Assembly (NCBI GenBank): GCA_049999765.1
Contig: JBNGIQ010004459.1
Coordinates: 1-24,012 of the forward strand
Reading direction: 5' to 3'
Source: Phaeoceros laevis
Taxonomy: Eukaryota > Anthocerotophyta > Anthocerotopsida > Notothyladales
Length of the DNA stretch: 24,012 nucleotides
Of the stretch, positions 1 through 9,303 are shown piece by piece. The notes beneath the pieces were generated by a model. It was not told the origin of the DNA. It worked only from the letters and a program-made list of their open reading frames with translations, and did no database searches. The first letter of the stretch is position 1. Every line of letters begins with the position of its first letter. Both the position numbers and the translations under genes were made by a program.

Positions 1-2
1 GG

Positions 3-285
3 CCAATATGGAGAGAAGGAAAACTTAGTAAAGAAGCATTCAAGATAATAGTACGAAGAACTGTGAATAAAATAACTGGAACTTTACCTCCAGAGAAAAT
101 CCCAGATACGCCAGACAAAGTTGAAACATATTTGGCTTCATCTCAAAAAAGAATCTATAAGCTAATAAAAGTAAGCCTACTCTATAGATGAAAGTCGTTC
201 TCCAGAGCATCCTTTGTTAGTTTACTGGTTTTAGCAGATGTATTGACTTGGACAGGGATATGTCGATAAATATGTTATATTGTGA
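3..285 (+). CDS. 3' end of a gene with SFR19/PHRF1-like C-terminal domain (partial)
   Basis: Two terminal exons are visible. Exon 3-170 is open in one frame and begins with residues PIWREGKLSKEAFKIIVRR. It ends at a GTAAGC donor (171). An 85-nt intron ends in GGACAG at 255, and exon 256-285 encodes GYVDKYVIL followed by TGA. The joined sequence KLIK-GYVDKY reproduces the helical 'KEA/Y-K-I-v-RkaV-K ... KLvxGYVxKY' pattern found at the C-terminus of SCAF1/PHRF1-type nuclear proteins and their plant RING/PHD relatives. These proteins are linked to RNA polymerase II and splicing. That family assignment is from memory and moderate; the splice join is well supported because it restores the motif in frame. 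The rest of the gene lies left of the window. The base composition is more AT-rich than the centre of the window. Confidence 0.6.
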
Positions 286-300
286 AGACATATAACAAGT

Positions 301-400
301 NNNNNNNNNNNNNNNNNNNNNNNNNNNNNNNNNNNNNNNNNNNNNNNNNNNNNNNNNNNNNNNNNNNNNNNNNNNNNNNNNNNNNNNNNNNNNNNNNNNN
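301..400. other. Assembly gap (100 N)
   Basis: A run of exactly 100 N. This is the usual placeholder for a scaffold join of unknown size, so the distance and even the adjacency between the left gene end (3-285) and the sequence from 401 onward are not certain. Confidence 0.98.
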
Positions 401-1715
401 GATGATAGGAACTATTCAGTGTTAAAGAGATGAGTTCAAGGTAATTTATTTTCTTATGGTTAAATTTGAAGAATTAAGGAACACTTTTATGCTGTTATAT
501 TTATTATGATGTCAAATTCAATTTGTAAGAGATCTTGAAGATTGGATTTCGTCCATGAGATGTCAACAACTAGAATTTTAATACCAAGTTCAGTCAATAA
601 GATGTATTGTAATTATGCTTCTTCCATGCAATTTCAACAGCTCCCATGCTCTGCACGAGTGAGAAAAAGAGAATTATGAGCAATGCTTTCACAAGGTAAG
701 TTTTTTTCAATGGCTAAATGTGATTGTTTGCTGTATCTATATCTTATTACAATCTTATGACCTTGAAAATAATGATAAGAAATCAAATATAATAGCTTAT
801 CTCATATAAAGCAAGTATAAAAAAATAAAAAAAACTTGTGTGAAATTACGTTTCTTGAAGATCCATCCTTCTAAAGCCGTCCTTGGACTCCTTGTAAAGC
901 CCTACCCGTAGAAATCTTTTCGGAACTTTTATATAGCTATGGTTTAGCTGCCCCACTGATCTACTAATAAGCTTGGTTACACCTCAGACTGGTGGGGTTG
1001 CCCAAAGCGCGGGACACGCGCCAAAATATCGGTTCCGGTTTCAGAAGGGCGACCCACCGAGTTTGGGTTCCCAGTTGGGGTGATCATTGCTTTGACCAGT
1101 GCCCCTGTTTCGTTGGGTGAGGCTGGTAGCTTGTCGAATTCTGAATTGAGATGACAGTGGCTTTACTCCCATCCTGCATTAGCGCTGAGCCTTTGATATT
1201 GGAGGCAGAAGCATGAGATTATTGGAATGCAGCAAGAATAAAAAGTATGAATTGAGGCCTATTTCTGAATCCTTCTCTACTGGCCACGCTCTACCTTACT
1301 CCAGCCTCCAGGGCCGCAGTGGATGTCCCTCGCTTCAAAATGCATCTAAGGCATTCGTTGTTGAACTGCTGTGTCCTGACGCTTTTAAGGCCGTAACATG
1401 GAAGATTCTTCTGGGGCTAATCGGTGTCTGACCCCGCGGAATTCATTGGGACACCATTGTGCGATATCGCATTACTCCTTTTCCGCAGCTCATAGGTGCG
1501 TTCCCTGAGTGGCATGGCACCCCTGAAAGAAGTATTGTAAGCCTTTGTCTGCAAAAGCTCCTGCTTGCCATCTTTGACGTGGACCCTTTGCCTTTCCCCT
1601 CTCCTAACCTGCACCTTGGTCATTTTTCTATGTCAAGTGGTCTGTTGCACCGCAGCTCAATCTAGCTAAGAAGCATATTCAACGGCTGAAGGTGCACTGT
1701 GCACACGATTTTGCG
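401..1715. other. Non-coding upstream region of the sigma-factor gene
   Basis: No recognisable gene. 401-840 is strongly AT-rich with homopolymer A/T tracts; from about 850 the composition rises to that of the gene region. A perfect match to the E2F consensus (TTTTGGCGCG read on the minus strand) lies at 1017-1026. The frame that becomes the sigma factor is open from 1608, after a TAA at 1605-1607. The sigma-factor promoter and 5'UTR probably lie here, but no transcription start can be fixed. Short ORFs at 1213-1431 and 1459-1665 resemble nothing known. Confidence 0.5.
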
Positions 1716-3879
1716 ATGGTGACTTACAGCAGTCATCTTTGCTCAAAGGAACTGAAAGGTTTAAATGCAGTGTCGGCCCCATTGCGTGGCCCTGCCATTC
1801 GGTGCGTCCAAGTAGACACTGTCTTCCAGTCTCAAGTTTGCTATCTTGCGCGCCCTAAATGGTGTCAAACCTTGTGTTTCAGGGGCTCGTCATGCTCCCC
1901 TTCCAGGGGATTCCAAGAAAGTTCTCCTTTATTGACATTTAGTCAAGCTAGGCAGCCTAGCACTATTGCTGCAACTGTAACAGACAGCTGGGTGGCAGGT
2001 GATGCAGCAACGGAGGGCTTAACTCTGATAGCAGCTGCTGGTGCTCTTATGCTTGCCAAAATCGAACCATGGGAGAATAGAGGTAATGCGTTTCCAGCAG
2101 AGCAAGATCTGCTAAGGCTTGGAAGAGCCAGGTCGGGCGAGATGGACCAGACAAGTCCAAACATGCTCTTAGTTGAGCCTCTTTTGAACATGGGAGATAG
2201 TTCTCAAACATGTGGGTGGACTGCATGCAAAGCGCATGAGGTTGGCCCGGAAAAATTCTCAAGCTCTTCAAAGGTGCTTCTCAGAGAAGAGGGGGCAAAA
2301 GCTGAAAAATGTTTCATATACGATTCTGTGGTGGTAAGATCTAAGCGCCGGAAGGAAAGAATTTTGAAGAGAGAAAGGGCAGCAATGCAAAATGCAGAGA
2401 GAAGGCGTACAGAAGGTTGTGAGACTCGGTTTACGAAAATGCAAAAGGGAACTGTTGGGTTCGAGCCACATGAAAGAGTGAATGGTGCTATTCGCGATAT
2501 GTGCAGATCTCAGCTTCTCTCGGCAGCTGAAGAAGTTCAACTGTCGGGAGAAATACAGGTGGTCTTTCAGTAAGTGACCCTGAATTTTCGATAGCTTAGA
2601 GAGCGGGTAGAATGTCAAACCTTCTCATACCTGACGGTGATTTCTGCAGGATTTGATGCAATTAACTGCAGTTAGGATTGAGATGATAGCTGAGCTGGGA
2701 CGGGAGCCCACACTTCAAGAATGGGCAAATGCTGCTGGTATGCAGACGTCCGCTTTTGAGACCCGGCTAATGTCTGGACAACTGTGCAAAGATAGAATGA
2801 TTCTATCAAACCTCAGATTGGTTGTTTCGATGGCTAGGAAGTACATTGGTCGTGGCCTAGCCCTACAAGACCTGATTCAGGTGATTTTCGCGATTCGCGT
2901 ATATCTAATTGCAAAAGCAGTTCAATGTTCCCGATTCTGGATGCATCCCAACCTGACATGGTGCTCGCCTTTTTGTGTAGGAAGGGAGCTTAGGTTTAAT
3001 CCGAGGTGTTGAGAAGTTTGATAGCAGCAAGGGCTTCAAGTTTTCCACCTACGCACATTGGTGGATAAGGCAGGCATTAACCAGAGCTATTGCTGAGCAA
3101 TCAAGGACAATACGTCTACCAGTAAGGAATCTTCCAACATGTCTGGGAATAATGTGATATGCTATTTCAGATTTTGTGTGTTTTAGGCTTCTTAACATCA
3201 GAAAGGACTTACAGAGGCAAGTTCCACTGTAGGTGCATGTATATGATACTCTTGTTCGGATCAACAAGGCCAAGCGTGTGCTCTACCAGAGGTGTCAGAA
3301 GTGCCCGAGAGATGAAGAGGTTGCTGAAATGTTGGGTATCAGCCCCTCAAAGGTGAGAATGGTTACAAGGGCTGCGAGAACACCTCAATCTATGCAGAAG
3401 CCTGTCGGAAAACAGCAGCACCAAATGCTTGGAGTAAGTACTCGTGTCGCTCTCAGTACAAAATAGTTATTATCCACATGGAATGGCATTGGTGAGGTTT
3501 TAGCAGGCGTTTCTGTGGTCGGTTGCTATCATGAGGTCTTTGTGAGGTTCTATATTTACCCTGCTGTGCTTACTGGATATCTCTCAAATGTCTGCAGGAG
3601 TTACTTGCTGCTTCTGATGCGAACTCTGCCGAAAATTTAATTTCTATGGAGTTTCAGAAGCAGCATGTGAACTTTCTTTTGAACACTCTGAATGAGCGAG
3701 AAAGAGATGTTCTAAAACTAAGATTTGGGCTCGAAGATGGAAGACGGAGGACTCTTCAAGAAATCGGACGGGTCTTTGATGTTACAAGAGAACGTATTAG
3801 GCAGATTGAGCGTAGAGCCATGCGGAAGCTTCAGGAACATACAGGTTCATGTAATTATGTCGACTGCTGGAGGGTATAG
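1716..3879 (+). CDS. SIG: Plastid RNA polymerase sigma-70 factor (SIG family)
   Basis: Nuclear gene for a sigma factor that gives promoter specificity to the bacterial-type plastid RNA polymerase (PEP). Five coding exons: 1716-2558, 2650-2880, 2981-3121, 3233-3433, 3598-3879, all joined in phase 0, about 565 residues. The N-terminal ~200 residues are unconserved and rich in Ser/Arg, as expected for a transit peptide. Region 1.2 ends exon 1 ([15 protein letters not shown]). Region 2 follows with [21 protein letters not shown], then [20 protein letters not shown] and SRTIRLP. Region 3 is in exon 4. Exon 5 carries region 4 with [14 protein letters not shown] and the helix-turn-helix [20 protein letters not shown]. 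The start at 1716 is the first ATG in the open frame (open from 1608); an upstream exon cannot be excluded. Which SIG subfamily is unclear; the YAHWW and FGLEDGR motifs look SIG6-like. The gene converges on VTC2. Confidence 0.9.
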
Positions 3880-4309
3880 ATCTTTTCTGGTTGGGATCCA
3901 CTACGTGAGCAATAAGCGGTATGATGTATATACTCGTAACTAAGTTAGCGGCATATCACCTGTGCTGTAGCAAATATTGCGGAATACATTGTTGGAAAAG
4001 GTTGCAATGGGACAAATTTAGTTTTTCCACCTTTTTAAGGTTTTGCCTGCTATAAGGCGCAATGGTATGTAACAGCCGGTACAATCAATTGCCAAGCTAG
4101 TAGCAAAAATTACGTCACAAACAACCGAAAATAGTTTTATGCCCCTGTGGCTTACATGTTCTATACTTATATTGAGCAATATCATCATCATTTTATCGAC
4201 TAACAGACTAGACAGTCAGTAGGGAAAGGCCAAAATGTCTGCCTGCAAAAATGCATTAAATGTTTTTGATACTATACAAGCAAAAACCCTCCCCGATCAG
4301 GTCGTTTTG
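3880..4309. other. Convergent intergenic region (3' ends of SIG and VTC2)
   Basis: 430 bp between the stop of the plus-strand sigma factor and the stop of the minus-strand VTC2. It must hold both 3'UTRs. It is AT-rich with no open frame resembling a protein. No repeat or RNA gene was recognised. Confidence 0.5.
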
Positions 4310-6388
4310 TCAACTATTTCGACGAAGTACCTTCGGCACTCGGCTTCTTCTGGGTGCCAACTTAGTTGTCTTCAGGAGCACACCTGCTGGCTCATCTACC
4401 TGCGCAACTCGGAGAACAGGGGCATACAGGGATGGCGGCAGGGCAAAGCCGTCGAATTCATTGGCAGTTTTCATACAAATCATCTTCACCTCCTCGAAAG
4501 CATCCTCTGAAAGAGAAACTTCGGCTAGCAATCTCCAAGCATAGTCCTCTGATGCTGCTTCATAGTCTTCTTTCCGCTTCAACACAATATGACCACTAAT
4601 TTCCCAGGCGGCAGGGTTCACCTGAATATCCAAGATGTCCTGATCCACTTCACCCCTTGCCTGCCTCTCTGCAAAGCACTGCCAAACCAAGACCACACTT
4701 CATGAGCTCATATATCACGAACCGAAAGCCACAGGACGTTCCATTCACAAAGTCCAAGTTGGATGTAAACCTTGTTTAGTTTAGCCATCAGCTACAACCT
4801 TAAGAAAAATGCTAAATACCTGGGGAAAGAGGAAAACTCTGGCACCAGCTTCACTTATCAATATGTTGAAAGGAATGTTGCGTGCTTGCAACTCAATGCA
4901 GCATTTTGCCACGACATTTGCAAGATCCTCCAGACTCTCCCCCAGCTCAAACACTAGGCCTCGCACAGGATAATTAGAAAGTTCTGATATTTCGACAGTC
5001 CTTTTCCAGAACCGTGAAGGAGCTGGAATCCGCACAGTATTAGCCCGTTCAACAGGGAAAGGTGCTGCCAGGTAGTATGCCTGTACAACGCATACAGTTA
5101 GCTGAAGTAGGGACTTGTTGTGATCAAGCTCAAGTGAACGATAATTGAGGTCACACCACTACAGTTCCACTCATCTGACCTGGTAGTGCAAATGGTTGAT
5201 GGTTGCAAAAGCTCCAAGGCTGTTGTACCCAATGCGGAAGTAGGGGTTGTCCGCCTCAACAGCCATATGCAGAGCCAACAAAAACGTATCTTCATCTATC
5301 ATCTGGGGAATGCAGTCAAGGACTCGGGGGATCAACAATACATGTCCGTATTCGATGGGACTGACCTGAAATCACAGAAAAGACCAATTTAACTCCACTT
5401 GTTAGCCAAATTCGGATGACAAGTACTGCTTCCAAGGTAACCGCAAGAAAGGCTCATCCAGATCCCTTACGTTGATGGCAATGACATTCGGGCTATCAAG
5501 AATCCCTGCCTGTTCGACATATTCACTTCTCCCATTCTCATCTTCCTCAAACCGAAAGAGCACTTCTTCTTGGGCCACTTTGGTGAAGTTGAACTTCTTT
5601 GCATCGAACGGCTGGAGCACCTGGTCTATACGAAACTCTGTTGCTCGTTTCTTCAGATGGCGCCCCTCGTTTAACTGGGCAATGAAACCATGCTTGCCAG
5701 GAAGGACCTGCAAAATTTTTAACAGATGTAGCTGTGACGGTTCCATACAAAGAAGCTTCAATCTGCACAAGCCTGTCATGACTAGAGGCGAAGTAGGTTA
5801 CAAGGAATCTACCTTAGTCTCACATGCAGTAACATCGTATCGGAAGAGGCCGCGACTCATCCTGTCCTCCCACTGCATGGTGGTCGAAGCAATTTTAGCC
5901 ACATTCGGCCAATTTGAAGCTAACAGCAGAGGCTATTGCACCCGGAAGAGGGCAAAAGTAGAGCCAACCTGCATGTACCGATACTGTACTCAGAACAATA
6001 CCTGAGCAAGAACGACCTCCAGAAAGGCGTTGTCAGAGCTGGAGGCTGAATCAGCGAAACCATCGTCATCCACATCAGGAACCGCGTCCACAAGAGGCAC
6101 TTTAGTTTTCATCATCTGAGCCTTCTTCAGATGCTCAGGAGATTTCCGTCCGAAGTGGTACAAAGGCAACTTAGCCCCTGCACAGGAGTCACAATAGCAG
6201 TTTGAGTAAGAAGTATCCTTTTGTTTCCCAGGTAACAACCACCTACGCCGTGCTGACAAGGTGTCCTCGAAAAACGAGCTCCACAAACCTGGAATGCAGC
6301 ACATTCCGAGACAGTCCCGGCCGCAGCCGGCTTGGTCCAGCTCCTGGTTCATGGACAGGAGAGTCGGAACTCGCTTGATGGTAAGCAT
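4310..6388 (-). CDS. VTC2: GDP-L-galactose phosphorylase (ascorbate synthesis)
   Basis: Catalyses GDP-L-galactose + phosphate to L-galactose-1-phosphate + GDP, the first committed and rate-controlling step of the Smirnoff-Wheeler ascorbate pathway. Seven coding exons on the minus strand: 6388-6289, 6177-6002, 5932-5813, 5707-5471, 5365-5180, 5080-4820, 4678-4310; about 482 residues (Arabidopsis VTC2 is about 440). Conserved blocks in order: MLTIKRVPT, GCGRDCLGMCCIPGAKLPLY (restored only by splicing), WEDRMSRGLFRYDVTACETK, PGKHGFIAQLNEGRHLKKR, KFNFTKVAQEE, PIEYGHVLLIPR, the HIT-type active-site region INHLHYQAYY near residue 270, NIPFNILISE, and VNPAAWEISGHIVLKRKEDY. The C-terminal tail after about residue 440 is unconserved. 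Introns are 69-141 nt. Intron 1 (111 nt) is in frame and stop-free. The leader contains a regulatory uORF. Start and family are secure. Confidence 0.95.
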
Positions 6389-6482
6389 CTTGACTAGCAG
6401 GTCCCCGACGGATGCTCCTCCCCAGAGACTGGAGGGAAATTAACCCGTAGCGGTAGCAGCAGCAGCAACTACAACTCCCTCC

Positions 6483-6746
6483 CTACTCTGCACCACCTTC
6501 CCTCAGCGGCACCAAGGAAAAGGCTTCTCCTCCGAGCCCGGGGGCACGGCGGAGGGAGTCAAGCCCGATGACGAGCGAACCACCGCCGGCGAGGTAGGTG
6601 AGATCGGAGGGACGCCCGCCCTCGGACGGGGTCGCACCCCGACCCCCGTGCAGCGAAGGAGAGCTCACCAGCAGACGGGAGTTGTGGCGCCCCAGTGCAT
6701 GCGCCCTGTCACCGTGGCGAATCCGAGGATTGCTTATCAAAGCCGT
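6483..6746 (-). CDS. Conserved VTC2 leader uORF with non-AUG (ACG) start
   Basis: An upstream ORF in the VTC2 leader, ending at TAG 94 nt before the main ATG. After an in-frame TGA (6755-6753) there is no ATG in the frame, but an ACG at 6746-6744 sits in an excellent initiation context (ACCACGG, purine at -3 and G at +4). This gives an 87-residue peptide. Its C-terminal part contains GGGSLVIGLDSLRRAPGLGG then EAFSLVPLREG, which reads as a constrained peptide and not as random GC-rich sequence. In angiosperms and mosses VTC2 mRNAs carry a conserved uORF of about 60-65 codons that starts at ACG and whose peptide stalls translation when ascorbate is high. This ORF fits that element in position, start codon and apparent conservation. 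The exact start is inferred. An out-of-frame ATG at about 6701 opens an overlapping 11-codon ORF. Confidence 0.8.
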   Translation of the reverse strand, partial: TALISNPRIRHGDRAHALGRHNSRLLVSSPSLHGGRGATPSEGGRPSDLTYLAGGGSLVIGLDSLRRAPGLGGEAFSLVPLREGGAE

Positions 6747-8801
6747 GGTGCCTCAATTTGGCTACTCCAGTGGTGCTGGTGTGAGCAGGGTGGAGGAGCA
6801 ACACCTCCCTAGGAAACCCGGAGCACAGCCGAGCCTTTGCCAGGGTTCCCTCCCGTAGAAGAGGACGCTGAGAGCTGCTTCGGATCGCTTCCTCCACAGC
6901 AGACGCTTGCAATCTGTACCAGAAACCGAATCGCAAGAAGGCGGAGGCGCACGAAGACCCGAGCACGAAGGAAACTGGAGAGTCGAGGATTTCTCCACGG
7001 GATGGGAGTTGGAGTGGGAGACTTTACAAGTTTGGAACAGCAACTGGACCCTCTTCTTATTTAGCTCCTCAGCTGCGGCACTTTCTCCTGGAGCTTCCTT
7101 TAGCTAATCCTTTTTTCGTGATCTCGGGTTCAGAAAACGGCGGCCGCTCATTTTGGAATAACCTAGCAGGCTGCTTTTAGGCGAAACATACGTTGCAAGT
7201 GGGGGATATCCAGTCGTTGGTCCCAGTCCACCGAGCCCAATGTCCACCAACATATGGCCCGCTATTCACGTAGCACCGTCCACGAAGGGGAAACTCATCG
7301 TCACTGAGATGCAGCGGGTGCCCTAGTAGGAGATGCCGTCCGTCCCGCTATATGTGGCTTCTGCAGCTTCTTTCCTTTCCCTGCCTGACTTTGACGAGGC
7401 CAGGACGGCAGCCTGCGTTGCTGGTGTAATCATCGGGTAAGCCATGTTGCTGGTTTATTACCGTGTGTTTCCACAACCACGTGTGTAGGTATTCTGTTCT
7501 CTGCTGAAGCCACGCAACCGGAGGCAAGTGGAAACCAGGGAAGGAAGGCTGTGTCGCGAATATCTTGGCGACATGCTCGGTCTAAGCATATCCTCATCGA
7601 AGTAGCGTACAGTATAGTATATTACTGCATCCAATCCCTTGAAGCGCCGATCAGAGAAGCTGCTAGAACTGGCACTCATTCCAGTGGAGGAGCGGAGGAA
7701 ATGATGGGTGATGCTGACCGAGCGAGCGCGTGGTATCACACAAATGACACAATGAGAATCAATGAGAATGATGTTGTGTGAGAAAGCTTTAAGGAGATAC
7801 CTGCTACAGGTGATGCACCAGGCTTAGAAGGTGCTGCCTAGGCCAGGGATGAGAGAGAAGAGCAGTATGACTCTGCACCGGGACATCTTTTTGGAATAGG
7901 GAAGATGAGAGGAACAAAGGTCGCCGGCCTGCCTGCAGCCTGCTTCCCTTTTTCATCACCCTCCTCTGGTGGCTCGTCTTGGCACCTCTCGTTAGCAGCA
8001 GCGACAGTCAGTGTTTTGTGAGGCAACTGGATGGAAACAGGACCTTACATTGGTACGTAAGCGTGAGCAAGCTATTGTACGAGGCAGCACAGATTTTTGT
8101 CGGCTACCACTGGCAAGGCACAGGAGGAAGGACGGTGTCTCCATGACAGAACGTGGCCGCAGCCACACATACAGTACACTGGTGGTAGCAGGGTCGCGTG
8201 CCCGGTACTTCCAGGGAAAGTTGTGCCACCACTTTCACAGAGGACATGAGTCACCACTACCTGAGCTGTGTCGACCATCAAACAGAATGTCTCTAGCGTT
8301 CATCTGCAAGCAAGGCAATCCAGCAAGCTGACAAGGGTATAAGATAGACTATACAGTCTACGATAGGTGATGAGGCAGTCAAGGAAGGCAAGGCTCGCCC
8401 ACCACGCACAGTTTACTGTAGCGACAACCGTCCAAAGTGTTTCGCACCCTTCCCCAAATAGAGAGGACAAAAAGGATAAGGCACCCGGGAAGGAGCACAC
8501 CTGTTTCACAGACTCTGAGAGCTGATGACCTGGCTTTGTGAGCCTCTGATTCCGCACCTCAGATATGGGCCAACCGAGTTTCCAACACCAGGAACACAAC
8601 GAGTTTCTAACCCTAAGAATAAACGGCCGACAGGAGTTCACGACCTTGTTGTTGTGTCTGTGACTCTGTGTGACGAGGTAGTCCAAGGGACATCAGCACC
8701 AACGAGGTGTTTTCATGTCTGCCACAAAGCGGTGACCTCCCATCCGTGACATGAGGACTTGTGGTTTTATAGATATCTCTCCTAGTGTCGAGGGTGTGAG
8801 C
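6747..8801. other. Non-coding region: VTC2 promoter/5' leader and intergenic DNA
   Basis: About 2 kb without a recognisable gene. The part next to the uORF (to about 7100) is GC-rich and probably holds the VTC2 transcription start and leader. A G-box core CACGTG lies at 7478-7483. A short hairpin (8-bp arms 7736-7743 and 7774-7781) encloses two copies of a 9-10 bp repeat at 7751-7770. Several open frames of 60-130 codons exist on both strands, but none shows domains, and they look like chance ORFs in GC-rich DNA. A TATA-like stretch at 8766-8777 precedes the tRNA pair. Confidence 0.5.
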
Positions 8802-8873
8802 GGTTCTATGGTCTAGTGGTGAGGACACTGGACTCTGAATCCAGTAGCCCGAGTTCGAATCTCGGTAGAACCT
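8802..8873 (+). tRNA. tRNA-Gln (CUG anticodon)
   Basis: A complete 72-nt cloverleaf without intron or encoded CCA. The acceptor arms GGTTCTA/TAGAACC pair fully; the D-stem is GTC/GAC. The anticodon stem CTGGA/TCCAG closes a normal 7-nt loop CTCTGAA with anticodon CTG at 8835-8837. The T-arm is CCGAG-TTCGAAT-CTCGG. The internal Pol III A box (TGGTCTAGTGG) and B box (GTTCGAATC) are intact. It closely matches plant tRNA-Gln. No run of four or more T follows before the next tRNA. Confidence 0.95.
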
Positions 8874-8924
8874 GCACCTGCGTCTGCGCAGCGTCCGAAG
8901 TGGAATCGATGAAAACTGACATTC

Positions 8925-8998
8925 GCTCCCGTGGCCTAATGGATAAGGCATCTGACCCCCTAATCAGGGGATTGCGGGTTCGAGTCCCGCCGGGGGTG
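8925..8998 (+). tRNA. tRNA-Arg-like gene with 8-nt anticodon loop (CCU?)
   Basis: A 74-nt cloverleaf 51 nt downstream of tRNA-Gln. The body (GTGGCCTAATGGATAAGGC D-arm, GGATT variable loop, GCGGG-TTCGAGT-CCCGC T-arm) resembles eukaryotic tRNA-Arg(CCU). The acceptor GCTCCCG/CGGGGGT pairs with two G-U wobbles. The anticodon stem TCTGA (8951-8955)/TCAGG (8964-8968) encloses CCCCCTAA, eight nucleotides instead of seven, and the invariant U33 is absent. Expected for this isoacceptor is CTCCTAA. It could be a pseudogene, a homopolymer sequencing error, or a variant tRNA. A and B boxes are intact and a T5 terminator follows. Confidence 0.75.
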
Positions 8999-9303
8999 TT
9001 TGGAACGTGTTGGCGAGGGCATCTTTTTGTCTTCAGTACGAGTGGGTGGAGCTCATGATTCCGGACACATTTTTATTCTGTATGCGTCGCATGGCCCTCT
9101 GGGTCTTAAGTCGACTTTAACCATTTACCATACAGCAAATCTCTACGGCTACAGTACGTCTAACTCGAATTTCGGTTTCGGTTCTCAATTGAACGGAAAA
9201 CAAGCCACACAAAGGTGGAACGACGTGGCACTGAAATGTTCAGGGCACGCGGCACTTCGCTAAGAATGCTACCTACCATATTTAACACAACGCCACTGCA
9301 GAC
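8999..9303. other. Intergenic region between tRNAs and ceramide synthase 3' end
   Basis: About 305 bp holding the Pol III terminator and, on the minus strand, the presumed 3'UTR of the ceramide synthase gene. No open frame with recognisable content. Confidence 0.5.
9024..9028 (+). terminator. Pol III terminator (T5)
   Basis: Five consecutive T, 26 nt after the tRNA-Arg-like gene. It is the first T-run of four or more after either tRNA, so it may serve both genes. Confidence 0.65.

Noticed and set aside
1017-1026. E2F-type site upstream of the sigma factor
   Set aside because: Perfect 8-mer consensus, but about 700 bp from the ATG, with no supporting second site and no reason to expect cell-cycle control of this gene.
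7736-7781. 8-bp inverted repeat around a short direct repeat
   Set aside because: Arms too short and spacing too long to be distinguished from chance; no terminator or RNA context.
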